Source of the DNA: DASPSM01 sp963800135 | GTDB taxonomy: Bacteria > Planctomycetota > Planctomycetia > Planctomycetales > Planctomycetaceae | Length of the DNA stretch: 64,000 nt | NCBI GenBank assembly: GCA_963800135.1 | Contig: CAWCZR010000016.1 | Coordinates: 62,001 to 126,000, forward strand | Reading direction: 5' to 3' | In this document: one piece after another, positions 38,720-46,940 of the stretch | Numbering within the stretch: the stretch's first letter is position 1 | Layout: each line of letters starts with the position of its first letter | Notes under the pieces: model-generated | Told to the model about the DNA's origin: nothing | Seen by the model: the letters and a program-made list of their open reading frames with translations, nothing else | Databases searched by the model: none | Program-made: the position numbers and the translations under genes

Positions 38720-38972
38720 GGACTGCCTTTACGTCGCTCTCGGGGGCCTCTCAGGCTCGCCGCCGTCTCAAGGGGCACGGGGGTTCGGCGTTCGGAAAGT
38801 CGAGACCGCTGGGAAAAACCGGGCGGTCATCATTCACACGGCGACTGGCGAGCATCTTCGACAACTGGAAGCGTTGTTCCAGGACGTGATCGAGGCGAAG
38901 ACTGCAGGCGTAAGGGCCACATCGATCGGCGACAATCAGCCGATCATTCGATCCAGGAGCGAACTGCGATGA
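38700..38972 (+). CDS. Small hypothetical protein
   Basis: 90 residues from GTG at 38700. The sequence is not recognised (GKNRAVIIHTATGEHLRQLE in the middle). Its start overlaps the nuclease-like gene by 20 bases and its TGA overlaps the ATG of the methyltransferase gene as ATGA. Both overlaps support it being a translated gene in an operon, but composition alone would not. Confidence 0.42.
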   Translation: MGIDKNEDCLYVALGGLSGSPPSQGARGFGVRKVETAGKNRAVIIHTATGEHLRQLEALFQDVIEAKTAGVRATSIGDNQPIIRSRSELR

Positions 38973-39729
38973 GACATGCAGAGTTTAGGTTCACGGCTGG
39001 GCGATTTCTCCTTCTGCTGGTCGTTGCGACAGCAAGCTCACTGGCTGCCCAGGACAAGAGCGTTCGGCCAGGCATCAATAAGCAATTCGAGAACCCAAAC
39101 GTCGCAGAGTTCGTCGGCAAATTTGAGCGAGACGGTCGAGAGCCGTTTGATCACCGAAAGCAAATTGTCGAGGCTTGCCACATCAGGCCTGGGATGGTTG
39201 TTGCCGACATCGGGACGGGAACGGGCCTCTTCACTCGAATGTTTTCCCCGCTCGTCGGACCCCAGGGGCGAATTTACGCCGTGGACATCTCTGGCAAGTT
39301 CGTGAAGCACGTCGAAGCAACGGCTCAGGCAAATCATCTGACGAACATCGTCGGGGTGGCCTGTCTGCCCGATTCTGTGAATCTTCCACCGGACTCAATC
39401 GATCTGGCGTTTATCTGCGACACGTATCACCACTTCGAGTTTCCCCTGAAGACGATGCGGTCGATTCATCGTGCGTTGCGTCCAGGTGGTCAGGTCGTGC
39501 TAATCGACTTCCGCCGCATTCCGGGAAAAACCTCCGACTGGGTGATGAATCACGTTCGTGCGGGGCAGGACGTTTTCACCGAGAGATTGTCGAGAGCGGA
39601 TTTCGACAGGTCCAGGAGCGGCAGGATTTGCTCAAAGAATCGTACTTTGTCCGATTCGAGAAAATGGAGAAGAGCCGTGAACCCGAGCGAAATCTGGATC
39701 GAACAGTGCGAGGCAGCCAGAGGCATTGA
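38969..39729 (+). CDS. Secreted-type SAM methyltransferase (frameshifted)
   Basis: An N-terminal signal peptide (hydrophobic 12-27, cleavage near SLAAQ) precedes a class I methyltransferase: MVVADIGTGTGLFTRMF (motif I), YAVDIS (acidic end of strand 2), FICDTYHHFEFPLKTM and ALRPGGQVVLIDF. A frameshift occurs near 39579: an extra C in ACCGAG would give TREIVESGFRQVQERQDLL and continue to YFVRFEK, the expected C-terminus, with the stop at 39729. Such exported-looking methyltransferases are frequent in planctomycetes; substrate unknown. It overlaps the preceding small ORF (ATGA) and the next gene. Confidence 0.78.
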
Positions 39730-40045
39730 AGATGAGTTCGGAACGCAACGGGCTCTCTCCTATTTGATTGGCGAGAAGTTTCTGAACTTTCTGGAGGCAG
39801 CCGACGACGATTCAGAGGTCCGGGCGGAACTGCCTGCTTTTGTTGCCGAGATTAAAACGATCTTCGGACGGTGGCAATTGGCGGAGTTTCTGGACATGGC
39901 CCGGCAGACAGAGCCGTTCGATCCAACCATTTACGAAGGCGAAGACCCCGAGGTCATCGAAATGGAGCGGCAACTTGAACTGCGCCACAGTGCGGCTGAT
40001 TTGTTGCTGGTCGAGCGAGCCAAAGAGTGGCTGCTGAAAGATTGA
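39677..40045 (+). CDS. Hypothetical protein
   Basis: 122 residues from GTG at 39677, preceded by GGAGAAGAG (39666-39674). It is helical and acidic, starts MNPSEIWIEQCEAARG and ends AKEWLLKD. The open frame extends back into the methyltransferase only because of the frameshift there, so the GTG is taken as the true start. It overlaps the methyltransferase 3' end, and its stop overlaps the next start (TGATG). Function not recognised. Confidence 0.6.
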   Translation: MNPSEIWIEQCEAARGIEDEFGTQRALSYLIGEKFLNFLEAADDDSEVRAELPAFVAEIKTIFGRWQLAEFLDMARQTEPFDPTIYEGEDPEVIEMERQLELRHSAADLLLVERAKEWLLKD

Positions 40046-40578
40046 TGGTGAAACCGATGATCTTTCGGCTCTCCCAGAAACTCAACTCGAAGATCAAAGC
40101 TGGCGCTCTGGACACCGTCCCGCTCGACGACAATCCGTATGCAGACTGGTCCGCTCACCTTTTTACCGTGAAGCGGGCGCAGTACATCATTCTGGGCAAC
40201 ACGAAGTCGCTCTACTCGTGCGTCATGTACGGCGCAGGGATCACGAATGACGGCATCTTCATCGAACGGGCCTTGAGCGCCATCCGAGAGTTGATGGAAA
40301 GCGATGGACAAGAATTCGTCTACCGGAAGTTCATCGCCCCCGCCAGTGGAACAATCCAGTTCGCCAAAGCGTTGAACCGTTCCGTCACGGGATCGATGAA
40401 AGAGTTGATTCTCACGGCGGAGATGTTGCTGGCCGAGGACGATTTGTCACCACACGACCTGGGGTTCAGGCTCAACGATACCCTGCTGTCTGCACTGGCG
40501 ACGGACAAGTCTCGTGGTTATGGGAAGCCGACCGACGCTTTCAGGCTGTTGGCAGGTTCTCGTGAGTCGATTGATTGA
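40045..40578 (+). CDS. DUF6933-like protein
   Basis: 177 residues from ATG at 40045, which overlaps the preceding stop (TGATG). The sequence MIFRLSQKLNSKIKAG, NPYADWSAHLF and IILGNTKSLYSCVMYG follows the pattern of the unnamed family I know as DUF6933; the assignment is from memory of the pattern. Function unknown. It is the last gene of the plus-strand chain and is convergent with the NmrA-like gene (32 bases apart). Confidence 0.65.
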   Translation: MVKPMIFRLSQKLNSKIKAGALDTVPLDDNPYADWSAHLFTVKRAQYIILGNTKSLYSCVMYGAGITNDGIFIERALSAIRELMESDGQEFVYRKFIAPASGTIQFAKALNRSVTGSMKELILTAEMLLAEDDLSPHDLGFRLNDTLLSALATDKSRGYGKPTDAFRLLAGSRESID

Positions 40579-40609
40579 GCAAGCAAACGGCAATTATCGG
40601 CAGAGTCCC

Positions 40610-41482
40610 TCATAGTTTCGGAGCGATCTCCTCGTAAAACTCCTTGAGCGTGTGTGTGCCGAACTGAGGGGCGACGAAGTCGTGCTGGGTGATTGTCGTG
40701 ATCCCTGCCGCAATCGGGTAGTACCTCCTGGCGAAGAGACGAATTAGCGGCAGAGCTGCCTTCATCAGCCACACGGGCACTCGCCGAATTCTGGGCGGCT
40801 TGCCGAGCACGGCAAAGGCAAGTTCGGCGATTTCCCGATAGGTGTAAGTTACCGGCCCACCCACAGGGATCTCCCTTTCTGCGCCGGTCACAGCGTCCAC
40901 GCAGACCTTCGCCAAGTCGGCACCGTGGATCGGATTGATCTTCTTGTCTCCTTCTCCAATCACATAGACCGTTCCCCTTTTTGCCATCTTCAAGAACTCG
41001 CTCATGTCATTGAAGAACCCGTTCGGACACACGATGGCGTGGGGAATCGGAGAATTTCTCAATTCCGCAACGAGCCTCTGCTTGGCCTGCATCCCCTCAA
41101 GGAATTGCAGTAAGTGGGCGTTGAGGCCGTGGACGAAGACGAACTTGCGCACCGAGGCTGCCAGCGCCAGATCGAGGAGATTCTTGTTCCCCTGATAATC
41201 GACCTCCATGTAAGAAGCCCCCGTCTGCCGAGTGACGCCGATGGACGAGCAGACGATCTCAATGCCGTCGCACAGACCTCGAAGCGTCTCTGGCTTGGTC
41301 ACTTCGCCAACGAACATGTCGTCGACGAGGTCATGGATGGCAGGTTCGAGGAACGGCCCTGGGCTCTTCAGCTTGTCGGGGTTCCGGGCCAGGACACGGA
41401 CCCAATCACCACGCTCCTTGAACTCCTTGGCGACGAAGCGGCCAAGGTAGCCCGTTGCTCCTGCGACCAGAACCTTGGTCAT
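40610..41482 (-). CDS. NmrA-like NAD(P)-binding protein
   Basis: 290 residues from ATG at 41482. The Rossmann motif VLVAGATGYLGRFVAKEF (about 4-21) and the atypical-SDR pattern ENVDYQGNKNLLDLA / FVHGLNAHL support an NmrA/HSCARG-type or complex-I-NDUFA9-like NAD(P)-binding protein that may sense redox state or act on isoprenoid/quinone substrates. The usual catalytic YxxxK is not evident. It is the last gene of a tightly packed minus-strand operon, seven bases after the ICMT-like gene. Confidence 0.8.
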   Translation of the reverse strand: MTKVLVAGATGYLGRFVAKEFKERGDWVRVLARNPDKLKSPGPFLEPAIHDLVDDMFVGEVTKPETLRGLCDGIEIVCSSIGVTRQTGASYMEVDYQGNKNLLDLALAASVRKFVFVHGLNAHLLQFLEGMQAKQRLVAELRNSPIPHAIVCPNGFFNDMSEFLKMAKRGTVYVIGEGDKKINPIHGADLAKVCVDAVTGAEREIPVGGPVTYTYREIAELAFAVLGKPPRIRRVPVWLMKAALPLIRLFARRYYPIAAGITTITQHDFVAPQFGTHTLKEFYEEIAPKL

Positions 41483-41489
41483 GACGGCT

Positions 41490-42020
41490 TCAATCTCCAC
41501 GGTCGAGTTGTTCGGCTTGCCACGGCGTCCGCCTCGGAATCCACCTCGGTACATTCCGCTTGTACACGACGTAGTCATCGCCAAAACGTTTCAGCAGCGC
41601 TGGCTCCTCGACCAGCGGGATGACGATCATGACCACGATTACGAAGAATGCGAACCAGCACAACAACGGAAGCGATGCCGTGAAGAGCGACTCCCCGAGA
41701 AGTACCGAACACACACCCAACATCATCGGATTACGGACGTGCCGGTAGACGCCTCGCATGACGAGCCGCTGCGGGGGATTCCACGGGGCGAGCGTTCCTT
41801 GACCGACCGTGGCAAACAGCCGGTTCGTCGAGACCATGAGAATGAGCCCGCCGACAGCAAAGCCGACTCCGACTAAAGCCAGGACAATACGAATCGCCGG
41901 GGCGGATTGCCAAAGACCGAATGTGTCTGCGCCGTTCCGGTAAATGATCGTGGCGGGAATCACGACGAGGACGATGCCCGGCAGCAGAAGGACGGCTCGG
42001 ACGTGTTTCCACGCTTCCAT
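41490..42020 (-). CDS. Isoprenylcysteine carboxyl methyltransferase-like membrane protein
   Basis: 176 residues from ATG at 42020, with four or five membrane helices (first at about 8-28). The C-terminal signature RGVYRHVRNPMMLGV and EEPALLKRFGDDYVVYKRNV is typical of ICMT/PEMT-like integral-membrane methyltransferases, where the RNP and EE residues help bind SAM. The acceptor in bacteria is usually unknown. It lies 29 bases after the TfoX-like gene. Confidence 0.83.
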   Translation of the reverse strand: MEAWKHVRAVLLLPGIVLVVIPATIIYRNGADTFGLWQSAPAIRIVLALVGVGFAVGGLILMVSTNRLFATVGQGTLAPWNPPQRLVMRGVYRHVRNPMMLGVCSVLLGESLFTASLPLLCWFAFFVIVVMIVIPLVEEPALLKRFGDDYVVYKRNVPRWIPRRTPWQAEQLDRGD

Positions 42021-42049
42021 CGGAACGCCTCGTTGAGCACGGCCTCGAC

Positions 42050-42379
42050 TCACTTCCGAGGAAACTTCGCAACAAATTTCACTGCACGCTGAAGCCACTC
42101 GTCCAATTGGTCGTCGCCCTCGACGCCATTCGGGGCGACCAATACCCAGCCCTTCATCGGCCGACCGGTGATGTCAAATTCTTTGACAAACGGTTCCTTC
42201 AGCGCCTTGTCGCTCTGCTCAGACCCAAGCCGAACGACGAGCGAATCTTTCCAGACCCCGACGCACATATTGCCGTTCAGGAGGAAGGCAATGCCGCCGA
42301 ACATCTTTTTCTCTTTGATGACCTTCTTGCGGCCGAGGGATTGTCGAATTCGCTCTGCAAGGGATTCGTCGAAGGCCAT
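42050..42379 (-). CDS. TfoX N-terminal domain protein
   Basis: 109 residues. The sequence MFGGIAFLLNGNMCVGVWKDSLVVRLG is characteristic of the TfoX_N (Sxy-like) domain. Only the N-terminal domain is present; full TfoX competence regulators carry a second domain. Single-domain members are widespread and of uncertain role. It starts three bases after the stop of the small upstream gene, so they are co-transcribed. Confidence 0.85.
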   Translation of the reverse strand: MAFDESLAERIRQSLGRKKVIKEKKMFGGIAFLLNGNMCVGVWKDSLVVRLGSEQSDKALKEPFVKEFDITGRPMKGWVLVAPNGVEGDDQLDEWLQRAVKFVAKFPRK

Positions 42380-42382
42380 TGA

Positions 42383-42568
42383 TCACGCATCCTCAAACTG
42401 ATCTTCTGCTGCTGCCTCGTAAACGGCCACGGCGGCTTTTGCCATCAGATGAATTATCCGATGCGACGGCAACAATGGCAGGCGTGGCGGCTTGCGATGC
42501 CCTGCGACGACGCCGCTGATGGCGTCTTCGATCTCCCGTTCGAGCTTTTCAACGATTTTGTGGTCCAT
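42383..42568 (-). CDS. Small conserved-looking protein
   Basis: 61 residues: an N-terminal amphipathic helix (KIVEKLEREIEDAISGVV) and a second helix in PLLPSHRIIHLMAKAAVAVY. It overlaps the repaired end of the SRPBCC gene by 20 bases and ends three bases before the TfoX-like ATG. The tight packing and sensible composition support a real gene. No function recognised. Confidence 0.6.
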   Translation of the reverse strand: MDHKIVEKLEREIEDAISGVVAGHRKPPRLPLLPSHRIIHLMAKAAVAVYEAAAEDQFEDA

Positions 42569-43024
42569 TGGTTATGGCCATTTGTTCCAGATGTCGAACG
42601 ATGGCTCTCTTGAGAAAGGCAGAAATCAGCCAGAGAAAAGGCCAAGCAATGGCTGACCTGGAGTGCAACTCGAAGGAGCGAGTCACTTCGGTTGCCTCGC
42701 CGATCCTCCTGAACTCACACGTTTCCTCAAAGCCGGAGCTAAGCGGGAGAGGGGTGCCGAGAAGTCTTGAAAACGCATCCGCAGCCGGCGATCAGGTTGC
42801 CACTCAACAATTTCCTCGACGTGGCTCGATCCGTCCGTGTTGCTGACTCGGATGCGGGAGCCGACGATGCCGGGCGTTCGGACTTCGAACTCGGCGACTT
42901 TGATTCCCGGTATGGGGCCGTATCCTTGGAAGTCAGGCCAGTTCGTCAGGTCGAGAATCCGACGAGTAATTTCTTCGGGGCCGAAAGGGAGAGTGTCGTG
43001 GCAAGCAAACTTGATTGGCTTCAT
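42549..43024 (-). CDS. SRPBCC-fold protein (frameshifted)
   Basis: The start ATG at 43024 has GAGG five bases upstream. The first frame gives an SRPBCC/polyketide-cyclase-like N-terminus (ITRRILDLTNWPDFQGYGP; VVEWQPDRRLRMRF-like strands) and then breaks near 42742. In the next frame SSGFEETCEFRRIGEATEVTRSF and a hydrophobic C-terminal helix continue to a stop at 42549, as expected for the fold. One missing base repairs it (about 158 residues). Such proteins bind hydrophobic ligands. It follows the MDMPI-like gene by 27 bases. Confidence 0.72.
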
Positions 43025-43051
43025 TTGCCTCACATGACGATCCCGCAGTCA

Positions 43052-43903
43052 TTACGCCATTACCGACACCATGTCGAGAACGTGCGAACCAAGTGACTCG
43101 TCGCCGGTGACTTCGACGCTGGGAAACTGCTGGCAGACCGCTTCCCGACTGCGCCGCTTCGTCACGAGCCTCCAAACAGTGTCTTGATCCATCGTAACCA
43201 GTGCGGTCGGCGACTGAGCAGATCCAGCAATTTGCTGCCAGCCGCCCCCTCGCTTCACGACATGCCAGCTTCCACCTGCCTCGCCAGTGACCGTCACGGT
43301 GACGAGGCAGCCCATATTGGCTTCGACGTTGCGAAACGTAAAAGGCAGCGCCCGCATAAAGATGTCCAAGCACGGGTAGCCGAGTCGTCGATTCATGATT
43401 GTGCTTGGGCGCTTCGTTGCATCGAAGATTTGCTGAGTGTGATGCCACTTTTCGGTGTAGTCCCTGGCAACATCCATCCAGTTCTGCGACTGCTCCTCAC
43501 CCGCCCACGCCACGGGGAAGATCGCTGGGGCCTGAGGATCGAGCGACTGGAACAACTCGGCAAATTGAATGTCGGCCCACTCGATCAGATCGACCAGCAC
43601 CTTCGGGCTCAGGCGGCGAGTGCCGACTTCCCACTCGGCGTTGAGCCGGTTTACGAAGTCCATCAGTGTTTCGTCGGCCCTGGGCTGGCCGGAGCCATCA
43701 GATGGAGAATAACCGTCCCGCTGCATCGAGAGACGCCGCAGGCTGCCATCGAGCAGGTGGCTGGCGATGTCCTTGACCGTTCGCCGAGAACTGACCGTTG
43801 GCAGATGCCACTCGTCAAGCGTGAGTGACCGCAACAACTCCACGAGACGGCGGCTGACTTCAGGGAAAAGATCGGCAACTAATATCGGCGGCATCGTCGT
43901 CAT
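43052..43903 (-). CDS. DinB/MDMPI-like protein
   Basis: 283 residues from ATG at 43903. The N-terminal four-helix-bundle pattern (VSRRLVELLRSLTLDEWHLPT ... VKDIASHLLDGSLRR) fits the DinB/maleylpyruvate-isomerase superfamily, with candidate metal-binding histidines in SHLLDG and in EKWHHTQQI. A C-terminal part resembles the SCP2-like domain of MDMPI proteins. Thiol-dependent isomerase or transferase activity is inferred, not certain. Its ATG overlaps the TGA of the upstream hydrolase remnant (ATGA). Confidence 0.72.
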   Translation of the reverse strand: MTTMPPILVADLFPEVSRRLVELLRSLTLDEWHLPTVSSRRTVKDIASHLLDGSLRRLSMQRDGYSPSDGSGQPRADETLMDFVNRLNAEWEVGTRRLSPKVLVDLIEWADIQFAELFQSLDPQAPAIFPVAWAGEEQSQNWMDVARDYTEKWHHTQQIFDATKRPSTIMNRRLGYPCLDIFMRALPFTFRNVEANMGCLVTVTVTGEAGGSWHVVKRGGGWQQIAGSAQSPTALVTMDQDTVWRLVTKRRSREAVCQQFPSVEVTGDESLGSHVLDMVSVMA

Positions 43904-44070
43904 GTGTCCTCGCACTCCCCTAGCATCTTCTCCAGCGGCTCGGGATCGGACAGCCAGTGATCTGTTCCGACCTCGACGCCGATTTCCGCAGGCCGCCGTT
44001 CGTGACCAGTTCCTCGCTATCGGCGAATGGAACCACGTCGTCCGCTCTTGAATGAAGGATCGTCGTTCCA
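43900..44070 (-). pseudogene. C-terminal fragment of an alpha/beta hydrolase-like gene
   Basis: The DNA reads GTTILHSRADDVVPFADSEE in one frame (to about 44000) and then, after a frame change, EIGVEVGTDHWLSDPEPLEK in another, ending at 43902-43900. HSRADDVVPF and GTDHWLSDPE are the Asp and His regions of small alpha/beta hydrolases. Nothing upstream restores the rest. The TGA overlaps the downstream ATG, so the original gene was the operon neighbour of the MDMPI-like gene. Confidence 0.6.
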
Positions 44071-44138
44071 GGAGACGGTCGTCCTGAAATCGAGCGGTGG
44101 CCGAAATCTCCTCAAATACAAGTTTTCTTTTCGGTCGT

Positions 44139-44693
44139 TCAAGCCGATTTCTCATCCCGATAAGGATTCACCTTCAACTGATCCCGAAACACGAAACCCG
44201 TTCCGGCAATTCTGATGAAGCCCAATCGCTTCCATTCTTCGATGGTCAAATCGAGTCCCGCCTCAACAGCAACCACCAACCCCTCTGAAGCGAACAGCGC
44301 CAGCGCAGTCTCGATTGCCTGAATGATCAGATTTGTCTGGCGGAACTCAGCAGCAATCTCGACCCTTTCCAAGAACACGAGGTTGTTCCAACCCGGTTCG
44401 ATGTCGAGTTCTTCCTTTGGTTCACCGTTTTTGTCGAACAGGGCTGCGTAAATTCCTTCCAGAACTGCCGAATCCGCATCGCAGACATCAGACAAGTCTT
44501 CGCCCTTGTTCGTGGCAGCGGTCGCCAGCACGACTCGCAGAACAATCTCACCCGCTTCGATTTCCTCGTCTGTATCCGAGTAAACGCTGACTTTTCCGGT
44601 GACAGCGTGGACGAATTCGGACGGGTCATCCCACGGCACAACGCCGGTTGATACGAAAAAATCGACCTTTGCAAAAACCTCGTCGTCGGTCAT
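44139..44693 (-). CDS. Hypothetical protein
   Basis: 184 residues, acidic, mixed alpha/beta. A GNAT-like look (NNLVFLERVEIAAEFRQTN, then a helix) is present but no clear acetyl-CoA loop is seen, so acetyltransferase function is not claimed. It precedes the hydrolase fragment in the same direction by about 70 bases. The start is the ATG at 44693. Confidence 0.6.
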   Translation of the reverse strand: MTDDEVFAKVDFFVSTGVVPWDDPSEFVHAVTGKVSVYSDTDEEIEAGEIVLRVVLATAATNKGEDLSDVCDADSAVLEGIYAALFDKNGEPKEELDIEPGWNNLVFLERVEIAAEFRQTNLIIQAIETALALFASEGLVVAVEAGLDLTIEEWKRLGFIRIAGTGFVFRDQLKVNPYRDEKSA

Positions 44694-44811
44694 GCGTGCC
44701 CCTTGTCTAAGGCGGGCGGCGAAATCTTGCCGATGCCGGGATTCTACCGCCGCTCAACTGCCGGTCGTAGAATGATCGCCGTCATCTCCGGCCACCGGCA
44801 CGAAGCGCCCG

Positions 44812-44901
44812 ATGTCGAAGAAACGCATCCAGCCCGGCGAGACAATCGGCCTGAAACTCACGGCAGCGGAACGGAAACTCGTTCTTGAACAGGGAAAGTG
44901 A
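44812..44901 (+). pseudogene. Truncated small gene or leader peptide
   Basis: A 29-codon ORF (KKRIQPGETIGLKLTAAERK in the core, ending in a stop at 44901) lies immediately before the next gene. It resembles the N-terminus of longer small proteins that continue with an acidic region, and is therefore probably a truncated remnant. Its stop is one base from the following GTG start, so it might act in translation coupling. Confidence 0.35.
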
Positions 44902-44902
44902 C

Positions 44903-46012
44903 GTGCTGCTGACGCCGCAGGATGCCGACTTGTTCTTCAAACTTCATCGCTCGCTGATGTGTTTTGTGAATGAGCGGCTCCGAATCGTTCCCGACGTTGA
45001 CACGCCTGAGCAATTCTCGTCGTTGCTGCCTGAAACACGGCTCAAAGTGCGAAAAGCCCTGCTCGACGAAATGGGCCTGATTCAGTTGTTCGTCGATGCG
45101 AATCCATTCAACCTCACGGCTGACGAACTCGAATTCGTCCGTTCCTGGCAGCACCAACTCTTCGGGAAGTTTTTCGTCTTCCGCTATCTGAAGAATTACA
45201 CGGTCTTCCTCAGTACCGAAGAACCTGCGGTCGCTTATGGCGTGCTCGCCTTGACCCAACCCTTCGAGGAATTGGTCGGCCCTTCTTTGCCCGTGTGGAC
45301 TGAAACGGTGCTCATGCCGTTCAAAGGCAAAATCATTTACGACGGTCTGATGAGCAGCTTCAACATCTCCTTCGGCCCTGGGGTCCGCCGTAACCTGAAC
45401 GAGAGTTTCAAAGAGGCCAAGTTGCGGCACGGGATCGTCACTTCACTGCCGATGTCGGACGAGCCGATGCCTGAGAAAGCGCCGAAACCCAAGCCAATCC
45501 CGAAGCCGCCGTCGAGGGAGGAAAGGGACGAGGCTTTGGGAATCATCATCGGATTGATCGACCAGTTTTGCCAAGAGCATCTGAACGAAGAGTATGCCGT
45601 GCTCTGCCGTAAGATGGCCGAGAAGTTGGCCCGCAAGCGTCCCTCGCCATTGCTCCACGGTAGTCCGAATGCCTGGGCCAGTGGCATCCTGCGGGCTGTG
45701 GGTGGGGCTAACTTCCTGCACGACAAAAGCCAGACGCCTTATATGCGGTCGACAGACATCGACCACTATCTCGGGACCAGCCCGAGCAGCGGGGCGGCAA
45801 AATTGGCGGCGATCCGCAAGATGCTGAAGGTTCACCAGCTTGACCCGACCTGGACCTTGCCGAGCCGTCTGGATGACAACCCGATTGTGTGGATGCTTCG
45901 GGTCAACGGATTCATGATGGACGTTCGCCATGCTCCCAGGGAAGTGCAGGAGATCGCCTTCAACAAGGGGTTGATCCCGTATATTCCTGCGGATCGGCGG
46001 CAAGGAGATTGA
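44903..46012 (+). CDS. DUF6398-like hypothetical protein
   Basis: 369 residues from GTG at 44903 with AGGGA at 44891-44895; an in-frame TTG at 44885 is less likely. The N-terminal half is helical and unrecognised. A Lys/Pro linker (about 190-205) leads to a C-terminal domain with CRKMAEKLARKRPSPLLHG and ILRAVGGANFLHDKSQTPYM, a pattern I associate with DUF6398. Function unknown. It is followed after three bases by the next gene. Confidence 0.68.
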   Translation: MLLTPQDADLFFKLHRSLMCFVNERLRIVPDVDTPEQFSSLLPETRLKVRKALLDEMGLIQLFVDANPFNLTADELEFVRSWQHQLFGKFFVFRYLKNYTVFLSTEEPAVAYGVLALTQPFEELVGPSLPVWTETVLMPFKGKIIYDGLMSSFNISFGPGVRRNLNESFKEAKLRHGIVTSLPMSDEPMPEKAPKPKPIPKPPSREERDEALGIIIGLIDQFCQEHLNEEYAVLCRKMAEKLARKRPSPLLHGSPNAWASGILRAVGGANFLHDKSQTPYMRSTDIDHYLGTSPSSGAAKLAAIRKMLKVHQLDPTWTLPSRLDDNPIVWMLRVNGFMMDVRHAPREVQEIAFNKGLIPYIPADRRQGD

Positions 46013-46015
46013 GCA

Positions 46016-46390
46016 ATGGCGAAGAAGGCAAAAGCCCCGAATCCCTTCACCGGACGCTGGCGTATCATTTCGATGGAACCGTGGGACCAGGAGTACATCG
46101 ATGAGGAAGAGGAGGGGTACTTCGAGTTCGCCGACAAGGGCCAGGGTGATTTTCATTTCGGTTACGTCCACGGCCAGATGGACTGCCAACTGACCACGAG
46201 AGACGGTCTGCCAGCCGTTGAATGGACCTGGGACGGCAACGACGAGATGGATGCGGTCCAGGGCCGGGGTTGGGCGATCGTGAAAGACGATGAACTACAC
46301 GGTACGATCTTCTTTCACAACGGCGACGACTCCGGGTTTGTGGCGAAAAGGGCCAAGCTACCTCCGAAATCAACAAAGGCGAGGCGGTGA
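46016..46390 (+). CDS. Hypothetical protein
   Basis: 124 residues, small beta-rich protein: NPFTGRWRIISMEPWDQEYI, then acidic stretches and a lysine-rich tail. The pattern recurs in unnamed bacterial proteins but no function is known to me. It starts three bases after the preceding stop, so both form a two-gene unit. Convergent with the minus-strand gene at 46573. Confidence 0.65.
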   Translation: MAKKAKAPNPFTGRWRIISMEPWDQEYIDEEEEGYFEFADKGQGDFHFGYVHGQMDCQLTTRDGLPAVEWTWDGNDEMDAVQGRGWAIVKDDELHGTIFFHNGDDSGFVAKRAKLPPKSTKARR

Positions 46391-46572
46391 ATCCAGAAGA
46401 CACATCAGACCGAGCGACGGCCAGAAGTGTCTCTGTCAGGAGACCGCTGTCCGCACTTGCCATTTGGCATATTTCGCCGCTTTGTTACGAAGGTGGATCA
46501 GGCCACCCCCGCCTCAGATCCGCCCCACCGCTGCCCCGTTGCCGCCGATTGTTTGACTCGACTTGAGTTTCG
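46391..46572. other. Convergent intergenic region with a palindrome
   Basis: No gene. It contains one member of the island palindrome family, at 46457-46469. Confidence 0.45.
46457..46469. repeat. Palindrome of the TTGCCAnnTGGCAA family (variant)
   Basis: TTGCCATTTGGCA, 67 bases after the stop of the plus-strand gene ending at 46390. Confidence 0.5.
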
Positions 46573-46866
46573 TCAGTGAACCGAAACCGGCGCTGATAAC
46601 CGGCCTGCGGACGTTGATAACGGCGCTCGGGGCGGTGTTAAGACGCCGTCTATCTCTTGATAATGACCTTCGCCATCCGCCAGTTGCCTCATAGCTCGTT
46701 CACATGCCTTATCAACGACCTCGGCTGGGTCTGGCTTCCTGGGCTTGGGAACACGAGCGGCAATCAGGTCGTAGGCTTCGCCCTTTGACTTCGGCGTGGC
46801 CGAGCAGCCAAGCTGTTTCAGGAAGCGAAGCTGTTTGCCTGTTGGTGGGTGGGTTTTCCAATTCAT
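46573..46866 (-). CDS. Small mobile-element protein
   Basis: 97 residues from ATG at 46866, which has a very strong ribosome-binding site (AAAGGAGGAGAA directly upstream). PPTGKQLRFLKQLGCSATPK at the start resembles a short domain seen in phage/plasmid and replication-associated proteins (T..Q...L..LG). A basic C-terminal region follows. Its stop is at 46573; it follows the replication gene by about 75 bases in the same direction. Confidence 0.6.
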   Translation of the reverse strand: MNWKTHPPTGKQLRFLKQLGCSATPKSKGEAYDLIAARVPKPRKPDPAEVVDKACERAMRQLADGEGHYQEIDGVLTPPRAPLSTSAGRLSAPVSVH

Positions 46867-46940
46867 TTCTCCTCCTTTGGGCGCATTGTCCCGGCCGTTT
46901 TCCATTGCACCGCAGCCATTTCCCTGCCGAGGTGCCTGTC

